Below, in pieces: positions 54,069 through 63,179 of a stretch of 64,000 bases of DNA; position 1 is the stretch's first letter, and every line of letters begins with the position of its first letter. Position numbers and translations under genes: made by a program. Below the pieces are notes generated by a model. The model made no database searches. It saw nothing but the letters and a program-made list of their open reading frames with translations, and was not told the DNA's origin. Origin of the DNA: a bacterium HR10 (GTDB lineage: Bacteria; Acidobacteriota; Blastocatellia; HR10); NCBI GenBank assembly GCA_002923315.1, contig BEHM01000005.1:1-64000 (forward strand), given 5' to 3'.

Positions 54069-55403
54069 CTACGACTTCTTCGGCGTATTGCCCACGCGTC
54101 GAGGACGCGTGCGCGGTGAGGCCGCGCGCTGCTCGATGCGGTGGATGGCGAGATTGGCCGCATTGACCAGCTCCGGATCTTCGGCGCTCAACAGGGGCCT
54201 CAAGTGCTCAATGGCGTCGCGCGTGCCGATGCGGCCGAGCGCTTCCACGACCGATCGGCGCGCGCGCACGCTGCCGCGCCGAAGGAGGGGATACAGGTCC
54301 GAGGGCTCGACCTCGAGCAGATATGCGGCGGCTTGCGCGTGATGCCCCCCGTCCAGCTCTTGGAAGATGGCTTCGAGAAATTCTCGCCGGCCGAGCCGAT
54401 AGAGGGCGAAGGCGAGCGCCAATTGCACGCTCCGATCTCTCTCCTGCAAGCGCGCCAGGGAGAGGCGCTCGACATACTGCGTATCGCCCAGGCGCGCCAA
54501 GCCCTCGGCGGCGAAGCGGCGCCGTTCCGGAGACGGATGGGTGAGGTTCTGGAGGAAGATCGGCTCGGCCGCGCGATCTCCAAGGCGCGCCAGCGCCTCC
54601 AGCGCCAAGCGCGCCGTCTCCTCATCGCGCGGTCGCTCGAAGACTTCGATGAGCTTCGGCACGGCGTCCGCCACGCGCAGAAGACCCACGGCGATCAGAG
54701 CCGATTTCCGCACATCGGCATCGGAATCGTTGAGGAAGGGGATGATGTAGGTGCCGGCTCGTGGATCACCGAGCTTCATGAAGGTCTTCAGGATTTCGAC
54801 GCGCAGGGCGCTCTGGCCCATGAAGAGTCGTCCGAGTTGTGGGATGACGTCGGTCGCGCGCAGGACGCCCAGAGCGCGAACAGCCGCCCGGCGCACGCTG
54901 AGGTCCCCATCAGTTTGCGCGACGCGCAGAAGGCCCTGGACGATCCGATCATCCACGTTTGTCCCCGGCTCGATGATGGTCGCCTCATAGGTGCTCAGGA
55001 AGGGATTGAGGATGTGCCAGCCCCGGCGCTCGGCCGTGATGAACTCGATGTTCGTTTCGATGTAGAAGCTGACGAGGGCCAGGATCGCCGCCCGACGCAC
55101 ATCACGATGCGCATCCGAGAGCGCGCTCAGCACAGCCGGAAGCGTCGCTTCGTCCTTGATGAGGCCGAGCGCGCGCGCGGCCTCTCGGCGCACATCAGTG
55201 CGCGTATCGGTGCGGAGGGTGTGCGCCAGGGCTTCGGCGGCCTCCCGCTGTCGGCGCTCGCCCAATTTGCGCGCGGCCTCCCGTCGCGTCTTCGGGATCG
55301 GACTTCGGAGATTGGCGATCAACTCCTCAGTTGTCTGCTCATGCCCGCGCGCGAGTGCGCTCGTGTGAAAGCTCACGAGAAGAACGATGATGATCCGCGT
55401 CAC
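54069..55403 (-). CDS. Exported HEAT-repeat protein
   Basis: A 444-aa protein built of about ten HEAT/PBS-lyase-type repeats (for example ARKLGERRQREAAEALAHTL, VRREAARALGLIKDEATLP), which form a protein-binding scaffold. The N-terminus from the GTG at 55403 is a signal peptide (RIIIVLLVSFHTSALA). GGAGGT lies eight bases before this GTG, which supports it over the upstream frame. A minus-strand promoter TTGACT-16-TAGAAT lies at 55501-55474. Function is unknown. Confidence 0.85.
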   Translation of the reverse strand: MTRIIIVLLVSFHTSALARGHEQTTEELIANLRSPIPKTRREAARKLGERRQREAAEALAHTLRTDTRTDVRREAARALGLIKDEATLPAVLSALSDAHRDVRRAAILALVSFYIETNIEFITAERRGWHILNPFLSTYEATIIEPGTNVDDRIVQGLLRVAQTDGDLSVRRAAVRALGVLRATDVIPQLGRLFMGQSALRVEILKTFMKLGDPRAGTYIIPFLNDSDADVRKSALIAVGLLRVADAVPKLIEVFERPRDEETARLALEALARLGDRAAEPIFLQNLTHPSPERRRFAAEGLARLGDTQYVERLSLARLQERDRSVQLALAFALYRLGRREFLEAIFQELDGGHHAQAAAYLLEVEPSDLYPLLRRGSVRARRSVVEALGRIGTRDAIEHLRPLLSAEDPELVNAANLAIHRIEQRAASPRTRPRRVGNTPKKS

Positions 55404-55966
55404 GCTCGCACCTCCGCTCGCGTCTCGCGCTCGCATCGAATGTCGCGCATGTCGTCCGTATCGTCACCCGGCGATTCTATCCGCGATGGGAGAAAAGTCA
55501 AGGAGGGAGGCGGATTCGGTCGGGCCTTCCTCCCGCCCGCGTCGGGTCCGCGCGGGTAAGTAGTACGACGTCGCTTCAGGCAAACGCCGTGAGTCCTGTT
55601 GAAGGGCCGTTGTCCGCGCGCGAATCTCGTCCAGGACAAGCCACAGGCGAGGTCATTCGAGAGGCCGCCATTCCGCATCAAGCCCGCGCGCGGGCGTGCG
55701 AGTATAGCCCGAGGTGAGCCACAGGCGAGGCCATTTGATGATGGCGTCTTCCGCATACAGCCTGCGGAGCAGGCGTCCGAATCTAGCCTAGGGCGAGCCG
55801 CAGGCGAGCCCTAGGACAACGGCGGCACCATCATCCCCGAGCCCCCGAAGGGGGCGGCCCATCCTTGTCTGTGACGAGATTCGGCGCGCTCGTGCGTGAG
55901 GTGCAGATGCGCGCGTTTGAGGCACGGAGTGGATTCGATCCCGGCCCTTGTTCTTCTGGGGAAGGG
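55404..55966. repeat. Intergenic region with repeat copy C
   Basis: The part near 55404-55560 holds the promoter of the HEAT gene (TTGACT at 55501-55496, TAGAAT at 55479-55474, minus strand). From about 55640 to 55866 is a copy of the palindromic element found in clusters A and B, in B orientation: GCCCGCGCGCGGGC, GCCTGCGGAGCAGGC, CCTAGGGCGAGCC and GCCCCCGAAGGGGGC. No gene is seen. Confidence 0.7.
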
Positions 55967-56950
55967 TCACGGCGATGTGGGGGCGACCTGGGCCGTCGGG
56001 ACGCGACCGAGCAACTCCGTCAAGCGATCGAGGTCAATGTTGCTGCCGGTGAGGATCACGCCGATCTTTCGGCCGAAGTCGCGCGAGGATTCCAAGAGCG
56101 CGGCCACGCCGACAGCTCCGGCGCCTTCGACGACCTGATGTTCGTGCTTGAGCAGCAGGACGATCGCCTCGCGAATCGCCTTCTCCGAGACGAGCACGAT
56201 GTCGTCCACGTACTGCCGAATGATGGGGAACGTGATGGCGTCCGGCTCGATATTTCCTGCCAAGCCATCGGCGAGCGTCTCTCGTTCCCGGACGACGACG
56301 AGGTGGCCGGCTCGGAAGGATTCGTACATGGCGGGGGAATTCTCCGACTGCACGCCGAAGATGGCGATCTTCGGGTTCACGGCGCGCGCGGCGAGCGCGA
56401 CGCCAGCCAGCAGGCCGCCGCCTCCGGTCGGGACCAGAAGCGCGTCCAACTGCGGCAGCACCTCCAGCATCTCCAGGGCGATCGTCCCCTGGGCGCAGAT
56501 GATGTCGGCATCGTTGTAGGGGGAGATGAAGAGAGCGCCCGAGCGAGCCGCCATCTCGCGCGCCTGCTGCTCGGCTTCGTCGTAATCCTCGCCCACAAGG
56601 AGCAGGCTGACGCGATGGCGGGCGATGGCCTCGATCTTCGTCGGCGCCGCTGTGCGCGGAACGATGATCGTCGCGCGCGCGTTGAAGAGCTCGGCGCCAT
56701 AAGCGACGGCGCGCCCGTGATTGCCCGCGGAGACGGTGAACAGTTCGCGCTCCCGTGCTGTGGGTCCCAGCCGCGCGAGCTTGTAGAGTGCGCCGCGCAC
56801 TTTGAATGAGCCCGTCAATTGCAGATTCTCGAGCTTCAGGTAGACGTCTGCCGAACGGTGTTCCGACAGCCACGCAGAGCGAAGCAGCGGCGTCGGCCAG
56901 ATCAAACCGCGCAACGTCTGCCGCGCTCGCAAAATCTCTCGCAGGTTCAT
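55967..56950 (-). CDS. Threonine/serine dehydratase-like PLP enzyme
   Basis: A 327-aa fold-type II PLP enzyme that deaminates threonine or serine to the keto acid. The PLP lysine lies in LQLTGSFKVRGAL. SAGNHGRAVAYGA and the glycine loop VPTGGGGLLAGVALA are intact, and the C-terminus has ILTGSNIDLDRL. It has no ACT regulatory domain, so it is a catabolic-type or short biosynthetic form, or a serine racemase. It stands alone between Skp and the repeat element. Confidence 0.9.
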   Translation of the reverse strand: MNLREILRARQTLRGLIWPTPLLRSAWLSEHRSADVYLKLENLQLTGSFKVRGALYKLARLGPTARERELFTVSAGNHGRAVAYGAELFNARATIIVPRTAAPTKIEAIARHRVSLLLVGEDYDEAEQQAREMAARSGALFISPYNDADIICAQGTIALEMLEVLPQLDALLVPTGGGGLLAGVALAARAVNPKIAIFGVQSENSPAMYESFRAGHLVVVRERETLADGLAGNIEPDAITFPIIRQYVDDIVLVSEKAIREAIVLLLKHEHQVVEGAGAVGVAALLESSRDFGRKIGVILTGSNIDLDRLTELLGRVPTAQVAPTSP

Positions 56951-57022
56951 AGTCGCGCGTGGCGCATTATATGGGGGGCCGACGCCCGTATCAAGATCGA
57001 GCCGGCGGCTTCGGCGCCCCGC

Positions 57023-57604
57023 TCAGCGTCCTGCCGGATTCGCGCGATTGTATTCGGTGATGAAGTCGCGCGTGATGTCGAGCGCGGGATCGAAATAGCT
57101 GATGGCGCCGGCCTGGCTGAGCACGGCGTGATCGAGCACGAGCTGAATCTGCCGCGCCTGCGCGTACGAGGCCAGGAAGGTGAAGATGCGTTCGCGAATG
57201 GGATCGGTCGCGCGGCGCATGGCGCGCTCGTAGTCGCGTTGGAAATCCTCATTCTCGCGCTGGTAGCGGCTCTGCAGTTCCTCCAGCTCGTCCTGCTTCT
57301 GCTCGCGCGCTTGGGGAGTGAGGTTCGCCCATTGGGTCTGAAGCTCGCGCTGCAGGCTTTGAATTTGCTGCTGCAGCTTCTGTAGCGCCGCCAGGCGATC
57401 GCGGAACGATTCATCCGTCTGCCGCATCTGCTGCAGCAGTTGCTGGATGCCATTCTCCGTGGTGAAGAGGCGGCTATCAATGATGGCGATCTTCACCGCC
57501 GGTGTGGTGGAGGTCGGTTGGGGCGTTTGCTGCCGCGCGGCGAAGGCCCATCCGGCCATCCACATGAGGCCGGCCAGAGCGATCGTGGACCATCTCCCTC
57601 TCAT
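57023..57604 (-). CDS. OmpH/Skp-like periplasmic chaperone
   Basis: A 193-aa protein with a signal peptide (IALAGLMWMAGWAFA) and a long coiled coil from about residue 60 to 140 rich in Gln, Glu and Arg. The OmpH pattern KIAIIDSRLFTTENGIQQLL precedes it and LVLDHAVLSQAG ends it. Skp-like chaperones hold unfolded outer-membrane proteins in the periplasm. It is not beside bamA or lpxD as is usual in proteobacteria. Confidence 0.87.
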   Translation of the reverse strand: MRGRWSTIALAGLMWMAGWAFAARQQTPQPTSTTPAVKIAIIDSRLFTTENGIQQLLQQMRQTDESFRDRLAALQKLQQQIQSLQRELQTQWANLTPQAREQKQDELEELQSRYQRENEDFQRDYERAMRRATDPIRERIFTFLASYAQARQIQLVLDHAVLSQAGAISYFDPALDITRDFITEYNRANPAGR

Positions 57605-57728
57605 CTCTTCTCCCTCCCTCGGCCGATGTCTTCAGGCAAGTGACTCATTTTAGCACGAGGGGGGAACGCTTCCCAATTTGAGGGCGGGAACGGTCTCTCG
57701 GGAGAGACCACGCTTTTCGCCGGGGGCG

Positions 57729-60239
57729 TCAGCGATCCGCCGAAGGAGGGCGAACGCGAAGCGGGCGCGCTTTGGGAGAGAGCTCCTCTGGAGGTGGCTC
57801 CACCGAAGGCGGGAGGGGCGGATTCTCCGAAGGGACTTCCAGCGGCGGCAACTCCTCGACCGGTTGACCCGGATGCAGCGTGCAAACGTCGGTGACCTCG
57901 CGGCCTTGGATGAAGAGTTCCACGCGCTGCTCCGGGCACTGATCGGTCGCGCGCAGTCCCGTCTGCGGATCCACGACGTGCTCGACGATCCCCTCCGGCG
58001 GGGTGAAGCTTCCTGTCGTGAGGTCCGGACGGAGCGCGGCCACCTGTCGCATGAAGGCGATCCAGATGGGGAGGGCAGCTCGCGACGCCGCTAGCGGCAG
58101 CGGCCGATTATCGTCGAAGCCCACCCAGACGACCACGACGACGTGCGGAGTGAATCCCGCGAACCATGCATCGCTCCGCTGCGATGTCCCGGTCTTCCCC
58201 GCGAGGGCGGAGAGGCCGAGCGCGCTCGCCGCGTACCCGGTCCCGTACGGCTCGGTGATGACACTCCGCAGGGCACTGGTCACCAGATAGGCCACAGTGG
58301 CGGGCATCGCCTCCGTCCGTTGAGGGGTCATCTCCTGAAGCACGTGCCCTTCGGCCGTGAGGATGCGCGCGATGGCGAAAGGCGACGGGCGTTGTCCGCC
58401 GCCCGGGAAGACCGTATAAGCGGCCGCCAGCTCCAGCGGCGTGACTTCAGAGGCGCCCAGAGCCGTCGCCGCTTGCGCGGGCGGACGCGGCAGCCCGCAC
58501 CGCTCGATCATGCGGGCGACCGTCCCGTATCCGGTCTCCTGTGCGATCTGCACGGTGATGACATTGAGCGAACGCGCCAGCGCTTCGCGCACGCTCACCG
58601 GACGAAGCAGATAGGTATCGCCGAAATTCTTCGGCGCATATCCCCCCTCGAACGTGCGCGGCTCATCCATATAGAGATCGGCGAGCGTCACCGGTCTGCC
58701 CTCGTGTTCTCCCGATTCCAGAGCTGCCGCGTAGACGAACGGCTTGATGGCCGAGCCCGGTTGCCGCCGCGCGTCGGTCGCGCGGTTGAACTGACTCTCG
58801 GTGTAATTCCGCCCGCCAATCATGGCCAGGATCTCTCCCGTGCGGGCATGAAGGGCGACGAGCGCGCCTTGTACGGTTCCAGGAGGGATGCGCTCCCGAC
58901 GTCGCTGCAGCTCCCGATCCAGTCGCTCCAACCCCTCGGTCAAGGCAGCCGTGGCCGCGCGCTGCAGGTCCATGTCAATGGTCGTGTAGACGCGATAGCC
59001 GAGTTGGGCGAGATCACTTGTCGGGAACAATTCGCCCAGTTGCTCCTGAACGTAGTCGAGGAAATAGGGGGCGCTCACCTCGGCCCCCGGACGCCCGGCG
59101 CGGAAGCGCAGCTCCAGAGGCGCTCTTCGGGCCCGCTCGGCCTCACGTGGAGTGATGTATCCCTGCTCGACCATGAGATCGAGCACGAGATTGCGGCGGC
59201 GGAGGCCACGCTCCACGACCTCCGGACGAGGGGTGCTGGTGATGTAATATCCCGGGCGGTGGATGATCCCGGCCAGGAAGGCCGACTCGGGGAGCGTCAG
59301 TTGCGAGACATCCTTGTTGAAATACTCCCGCGCGGCAGCGCCGACGCCGTAGACCGAGAGTCCGCCCCGCCGTCCGAGATAGATGACGTTGACATAGCGG
59401 GTGAAGATCTCCTCCTTGCTCAGCCGTCGTTCCAGCGCCAGGGCGAGGAACGCCTCGCGCACCTTGCGCCGCAGCGTTCGCTCCGAGCCGGTCAGGATGT
59501 TTTTGACCAACTGTTGCGTGATCGTCGAGCCGCCTTGGACGGCCTCGCCCGCGCGGAGATCGTGCCAGAGGGCGCGCAAGATGCCCAGGTAATCCACGCC
59601 CGTGTGCTCGAAGAAGCGTTTGTCCTCGACGGCGACGATCGCCTGAACGAGGTGGCGCGGGAGCTGCTTATACTCGACGTCCAGACGCATGCCGCGGCTG
59701 GAATCCCCTGAGGCTCCGGCCGTTCGAGCGATGGAACCGATCGGCTCCGGTTCGAGCAGGGCGCTCTCCAAATCCCGGCCGGTCTCCAGGTCCACGAGGC
59801 GTTCAATGGTGCGCCCGTCGCGAGAGAAGGTGATGCGCACGCGTGGGAAGCGATCCCCGGCCTGAGGGCCGGGCCATACCTCCACGCTCTGTCGCGCGAT
59901 CCGATACCGACGGCGCTGCGGATCGTCCGTCTTCGACCACTCGGTGTATCCAGCGCGGCTGAGGTGCTCCAGCAGCCGCTCGCGCGAGAGGCGTTGCCCC
60001 ACGCGAATTCGGCGCGGAGCGGCGTAAAAGATCGTCGGTTCGCTCACCCCCAGGCGCCCACTGAGCCACGCGTCCAATGTCGCTTCAGCCTCGAGATAGA
60101 GGTAGGTGGCGGCCCCAAGGCTCACCGCAAGGCCAAGCGCGAGCACGAGCAATCCCCGAAAGGCCCACCGCCGTTCGGCCCGGCGTTCGACGGCGAGGAC
60201 TGATGAGGATGCTCTTCGGTTGGCTCGGCGTCGTCCCAT
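57729..60239 (-). CDS. Class A penicillin-binding protein (PBP1-like)
   Basis: An 836-aa bifunctional peptidoglycan glycosyltransferase/transpeptidase. A single transmembrane helix lies at about residues 28-50. A UB2H-like segment (TIFYAAPRRIRVGQRL) follows, as in PBP1b. The GT51 domain has VEDKRFFEHTGVDYLG and GGSTITQQLVKN. The transpeptidase has the catalytic serine in GSAIKPFVYAA and KTGTSQRSDAWFAGF. The proline-rich C-terminal tail is likely disordered. GGTCTCTC/GAGAGACC (57692-57709) may end its transcript. Confidence 0.95.
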   Translation of the reverse strand: MGRRRANRRASSSVLAVERRAERRWAFRGLLVLALGLAVSLGAATYLYLEAEATLDAWLSGRLGVSEPTIFYAAPRRIRVGQRLSRERLLEHLSRAGYTEWSKTDDPQRRRYRIARQSVEVWPGPQAGDRFPRVRITFSRDGRTIERLVDLETGRDLESALLEPEPIGSIARTAGASGDSSRGMRLDVEYKQLPRHLVQAIVAVEDKRFFEHTGVDYLGILRALWHDLRAGEAVQGGSTITQQLVKNILTGSERTLRRKVREAFLALALERRLSKEEIFTRYVNVIYLGRRGGLSVYGVGAAAREYFNKDVSQLTLPESAFLAGIIHRPGYYITSTPRPEVVERGLRRRNLVLDLMVEQGYITPREAERARRAPLELRFRAGRPGAEVSAPYFLDYVQEQLGELFPTSDLAQLGYRVYTTIDMDLQRAATAALTEGLERLDRELQRRRERIPPGTVQGALVALHARTGEILAMIGGRNYTESQFNRATDARRQPGSAIKPFVYAAALESGEHEGRPVTLADLYMDEPRTFEGGYAPKNFGDTYLLRPVSVREALARSLNVITVQIAQETGYGTVARMIERCGLPRPPAQAATALGASEVTPLELAAAYTVFPGGGQRPSPFAIARILTAEGHVLQEMTPQRTEAMPATVAYLVTSALRSVITEPYGTGYAASALGLSALAGKTGTSQRSDAWFAGFTPHVVVVVWVGFDDNRPLPLAASRAALPIWIAFMRQVAALRPDLTTGSFTPPEGIVEHVVDPQTGLRATDQCPEQRVELFIQGREVTDVCTLHPGQPVEELPPLEVPSENPPLPPSVEPPPEELSPKARPLRVRPPSADR

Positions 60240-60251
60240 CGAGGGAACATT

Positions 60252-61394
60252 TTACGCCATTTTCGGAGGGCGAACCACAGAGGGGCTCTCGCGGATGGGG
60301 ATCGTTGCGGAGGCGCGCTTTTTTTGGACGAGGACTTTGAATTGCTCGCCCAGATCGCTGGTGAGCAGGAAGTGCTTGAGCGCCAGGCGAGCGGCCACAT
60401 CTTCGGCCGAAGATGTGGCCTTTTGAAGCCACGCGCTCGCGCGCTCCAGCAGCCCCAGCTCCATCAGGAGCGCGCGTTGGCTTTTGAACTCCACGACCTC
60501 AAGCCCGAGACGCTGCCCCGCCGTCATCACCAGTGTGAAGTCCACGCTCGCCGTGATGTCCTGTTCCCCCACGCGCGCGAGCGGGTCGGAGACGAGCTGA
60601 CGGCCCGAGAAGCATCGCAGCGTCCCCATCGGACGTGTTCGCGTGTAGAGCCGATCGGCTGTGTCCCCGTAGTCTATCGTCACGACGTATCCCGCCTTCA
60701 AGATCGAAGCGACGCGTTCGAGCCAGGGGACGATGTCCATGGCCAGGTCGGCGATCTGCCCCTCTTCGAGTTCGATGCCGATCTGCTCGAAATATCGCGC
60801 GATCTCCGGGCGCGTCAGCTCGCCGAGCGTCCAGGCGAACGCCTCGTCGCGGAGCGTCACATAGAGTTCTCGCCACTGACCATGCTCCCGCATGACGCGA
60901 TGCACGGGGAAGGAGTCGAGCAGCTCGTTGGAGAGGATGATCCCCGTGAGGCATTCCGGCCCCAGCTCTCGCTCGCTCACCCACGTGACGTTGGGGCGCC
61001 CGCGGAGAAGCCGTCGTTGTTCCTCGCGCAAGCGGGGGCTCAGCTCGCAGATCAGATAGCGAATCGGGCGGGCTTCCGGCTGTCGCTCGAAAGCCGCCAG
61101 CAGATCGGCGGCCAAGCGTCCCGTCCCCGCTCCCCACTCCAAGAGCGTCCACTCATCCGATGGGGTTTCGGCGTCCAGCTCGCGAAAGAGCGCGCGCACT
61201 TTCTCGGCCAGCAGCTCTCCGAAGATGGGATGCAGATGCGCGCTGGTGAGATAATCCCCGCGCGCGCCGATCGTCACGCGCCGCATGTAATATCCGTGCT
61301 CGGGATCATACAAGGCGGCCTCCATGAAATCTCGAAACGGGATCGGCCCTTCGGCTCGCAGGCGCGCGCGGAGCTTCTCCTCAAGCGCCGACAT
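60252..61394 (-). CDS. MidA/NDUFAF7-like SAM-dependent methyltransferase
   Basis: A 380-aa class I methyltransferase of the DUF185/COG1565 family. FRDFMEAALYDPEHGYYMRR and GDYLTSAHLHPIFGELLA are family hallmarks, and the SAM loop is LLEWGAGTGRLAADLL. Eukaryotic NDUFAF7 methylates the complex I subunit NDUFS2 during assembly. The gene lies 81 bp after nuoB in the same direction, which suggests a similar role; that is inference. The start is uncertain: ATG 61394 is used, a TTG at 61469 is possible. Confidence 0.88.
   Translation of the reverse strand: MSALEEKLRARLRAEGPIPFRDFMEAALYDPEHGYYMRRVTIGARGDYLTSAHLHPIFGELLAEKVRALFRELDAETPSDEWTLLEWGAGTGRLAADLLAAFERQPEARPIRYLICELSPRLREEQRRLLRGRPNVTWVSERELGPECLTGIILSNELLDSFPVHRVMREHGQWRELYVTLRDEAFAWTLGELTRPEIARYFEQIGIELEEGQIADLAMDIVPWLERVASILKAGYVVTIDYGDTADRLYTRTRPMGTLRCFSGRQLVSDPLARVGEQDITASVDFTLVMTAGQRLGLEVVEFKSQRALLMELGLLERASAWLQKATSSAEDVAARLALKHFLLTSDLGEQFKVLVQKKRASATIPIRESPSVVRPPKMA
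60393..60420. repeat. Perfect 28-bp palindrome inside the methyltransferase gene
   Basis: GGCCACATCTTC, then GGCC, then GAAGATGTGGCC; the whole 28 bases equal their own reverse complement. On the plus strand TTTT follows immediately, so it has the form of an intrinsic terminator. It codes for part of the C-terminal helix (SSAEDVAA). Confidence 0.8.
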
Positions 61395-61440
61395 GGTGGG
61401 GCAGGAGGAACGGATTCGAGAAGATGCAGGCCCCTTCGGT

Positions 61441-61459
61441 GAAGGCCTCCGAGGCCTTC
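61441..61459. other. Hairpin between nuoB and the methyltransferase gene
   Basis: GAAGGCCTC (61441-61449) and GAGGCCTTC (61451-61459) are perfect inverted repeats around one base. There is no T-run on either side, so this is more likely an RNA-stability or processing hairpin than a terminator. Confidence 0.4.
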
Positions 61460-61475
61460 GATTCTCCAAAATAAC

Positions 61476-62015
61476 TCACGCCGCCGATTCGGCGATCGGT
61501 GTGACGCGCACCACGCGCTCTCGTCCAAAGATATAGAGGCTCGGATGCTCGCGCATGATCTTGTCTTGCAAGCGCATGAGGCCGTAGAGCAGGGCCTCCG
61601 GTCGAGGCGGGCAGCCGGGGATGTAGACATCTACGGGAACGACGCGATCCACGCCCTGCAGCGTCGAATACGAATCAAAGGGGCCGCCAACGCTCGCGCA
61701 TGCCCCCATGGCGATGACCCATTTGGGCTCCGGCATCTGATCGTAGACGCGGCGCACAATGGGCGCCATCTTGAGCGTGACCGTCCCGGCGACGATCATC
61801 AGATCCGATTGTCGGGGACTCGGGCGAAAGACGCCCGCGCCGAACCGATCAATATCGAAGCGCGAGGCCCCGGTGGCCATCATCTCGATGGCGCAGCAGG
61901 CGAGCCCGAAGGTCATGGGCCAGAGCGCCGACTTGCGCGCCCAGTTGAAGACCGCATCCACGGTCGTCGTCAGAAATCCTCCGGCCTGCGCGTACTCCTC
62001 CAGGTTCACGTCCAT
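61476..62015 (-). CDS. nuoB: NADH-quinone oxidoreductase subunit B (NuoB)
   Basis: A 179-aa subunit carrying the N2 iron-sulfur cluster of respiratory complex I, at the end of the electron path to quinone. The cluster ligands are visible in [19 protein letters not shown] and [24 protein letters not shown] lies upstream of the ATG at 62015, which overlaps the end of nuoA by 10 bp. A longer upstream frame lies inside nuoA and is rejected. No nuoC or nuoD follows. Confidence 0.96.
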   Translation of the reverse strand: MDVNLEEYAQAGGFLTTTVDAVFNWARKSALWPMTFGLACCAIEMMATGASRFDIDRFGAGVFRPSPRQSDLMIVAGTVTLKMAPIVRRVYDQMPEPKWVIAMGACASVGGPFDSYSTLQGVDRVVPVDVYIPGCPPRPEALLYGLMRLQDKIMREHPSLYIFGRERVVRVTPIAESAA

Positions 62016-62386
62016 TCTAGAGCTCCTTTTCGCCAGGCGTAGTAATAGCCGACGATGAGAAGGCCGAGAAAGACGACCATCTCGATGAGTCCGAAAAGCG
62101 CCAGCTTGTCGTAGATGACGGCCCAGGGGAAGAGGAAGACCGTCTCCACGTCGAAGATCAGAAAGAGCATGGCGATGATGTAGTAGCGCACGGAGAAGCG
62201 CTCCCGCGCGTCCAGGATCGGATCCACGCCGCACTCATACGGAGAGAGCTTCGGGGCTTCTGGCTTGGCCGGGCGCAGCAGCCGCCCAATGCCCAGCACC
62301 AGCGCGGGAAAGAGCACGGCGATGAGAAAGAGGACGAGGATCGGGAGGTACCCGTAGATCGGATCCGTTTGGAGCAAGAGTCCCAT
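62006..62386 (-). CDS. nuoA: NADH-quinone oxidoreductase subunit A (NuoA)
   Basis: A 126-aa membrane subunit of complex I with three transmembrane helices. The signature loop [21 protein letters not shown] and [16 protein letters not shown] is complete. It is the first gene of the nuoA-nuoB-methyltransferase unit. Confidence 0.96.
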   Translation of the reverse strand: MGLLLQTDPIYGYLPILVLFLIAVLFPALVLGIGRLLRPAKPEAPKLSPYECGVDPILDARERFSVRYYIIAMLFLIFDVETVFLFPWAVIYDKLALFGLIEMVVFLGLLIVGYYYAWRKGALEWT

Positions 62387-62485
62387 ACGATCCCCTCGCG
62401 TGTGAGCATCAATGGTAGGGGGCCAGTGCTCTCTCTGTCAAGGTGCGGGGCGCGATCGTGCGCCGAAGGGCGATCTGAGGAGTAC

Positions 62486-62514
62486 TTGATTTTGACCCGA
62501 GAGCGGGCTATCAT
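62486..62514 (+). promoter_or_regulatory. Promoter of the rimP-nusA operon
   Basis: TTGATT (62486-62491), a 17-bp spacer and TATCAT (62509-62514) on the plus strand, about 80 bp before rimP. Confidence 0.6.
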
Positions 62515-62554
62515 TTACTTCTCAATTTCAAGTCGGGTTGGGGGTGATGCGGAC

Positions 62555-62580
62555 GTGGGCTGTTGGCCCACTTTCTTTTT
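62555..62580 (+). terminator. Attenuator-like terminator in the rimP leader
   Basis: GTGGGC (62555-62560) pairs with GCCCAC (62566-62571) around TGTTG, followed by TTTCTTTTT. It ends 12 bp before the rimP GTG. Similar leader terminators precede rimP in many bacteria and may allow NusA-linked autoregulation. Confidence 0.65.
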
Positions 62581-62592
62581 GGGGGAGAGAGC

Positions 62593-63072
62593 GTGAATCT
62601 CGTCGAGCGTGTGACGGCGATCATCGAGCCGGTCATCGCCGCCCTGGGCTATGAGCTGGTGCATGTGGAGATCACCGGGGGGCGACGGGGGATGACCCTG
62701 CGCGTCCTCGTGGACAAGCCCGGCGGGATCACCGTGGAGGATTGCGCGCGCGTGAGCGAGCGCATCGGCGTCGTCCTGGATGTCGAGGACCCGATCCCGC
62801 ACCGGTATGTGTTGGAGGTGTGCTCGCCGGGCATCGAGCGCGGATTGTATCGCAAGAGCGACTACGCGCGATTTGCGGGCCGCACCGTCAAGATCGAGAC
62901 GTGGGAGCAGATCGAGGGGCGGCGGCATTTCACGGGCGAGCTGGTCGGCATCGAGGGGGATGAGGTGACGGTGCGCGAGCGCGAGCTGAAGCGTGACGTG
63001 GTGATCCCGTATCCGAAGATCCGCCGAGCGCATTTAGCCTTCGAGTGGGGGAAGTCCGAGGCGCGACGGTGA
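62593..63072 (+). CDS. rimP: Ribosome maturation factor RimP
   Basis: A 159-aa protein needed for 30S subunit maturation. The pattern PVIAALGYELVHVE, RVLVDKPGGITVEDCARVS and LEVCSPGIERGL is diagnostic. The GTG at 62593 follows GGGGGAGAGAGC; an upstream start at 62563 would lie within the terminator hairpin and is rejected. nusA follows after 107 bp, the usual order. Confidence 0.95.
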   Translation: MNLVERVTAIIEPVIAALGYELVHVEITGGRRGMTLRVLVDKPGGITVEDCARVSERIGVVLDVEDPIPHRYVLEVCSPGIERGLYRKSDYARFAGRTVKIETWEQIEGRRHFTGELVGIEGDEVTVRERELKRDVVIPYPKIRRAHLAFEWGKSEARR

Positions 63073-63179
63073 TGCGGAGCATGTGGAAACATGGGATGTT
63101 CGGTGGCGAACGGCCGCGCGATCTGTGGGGTCGTGCGGGAACCGTCGCCGTGAGCGTTTGAGGGTGCGGGGGGAGCAGT

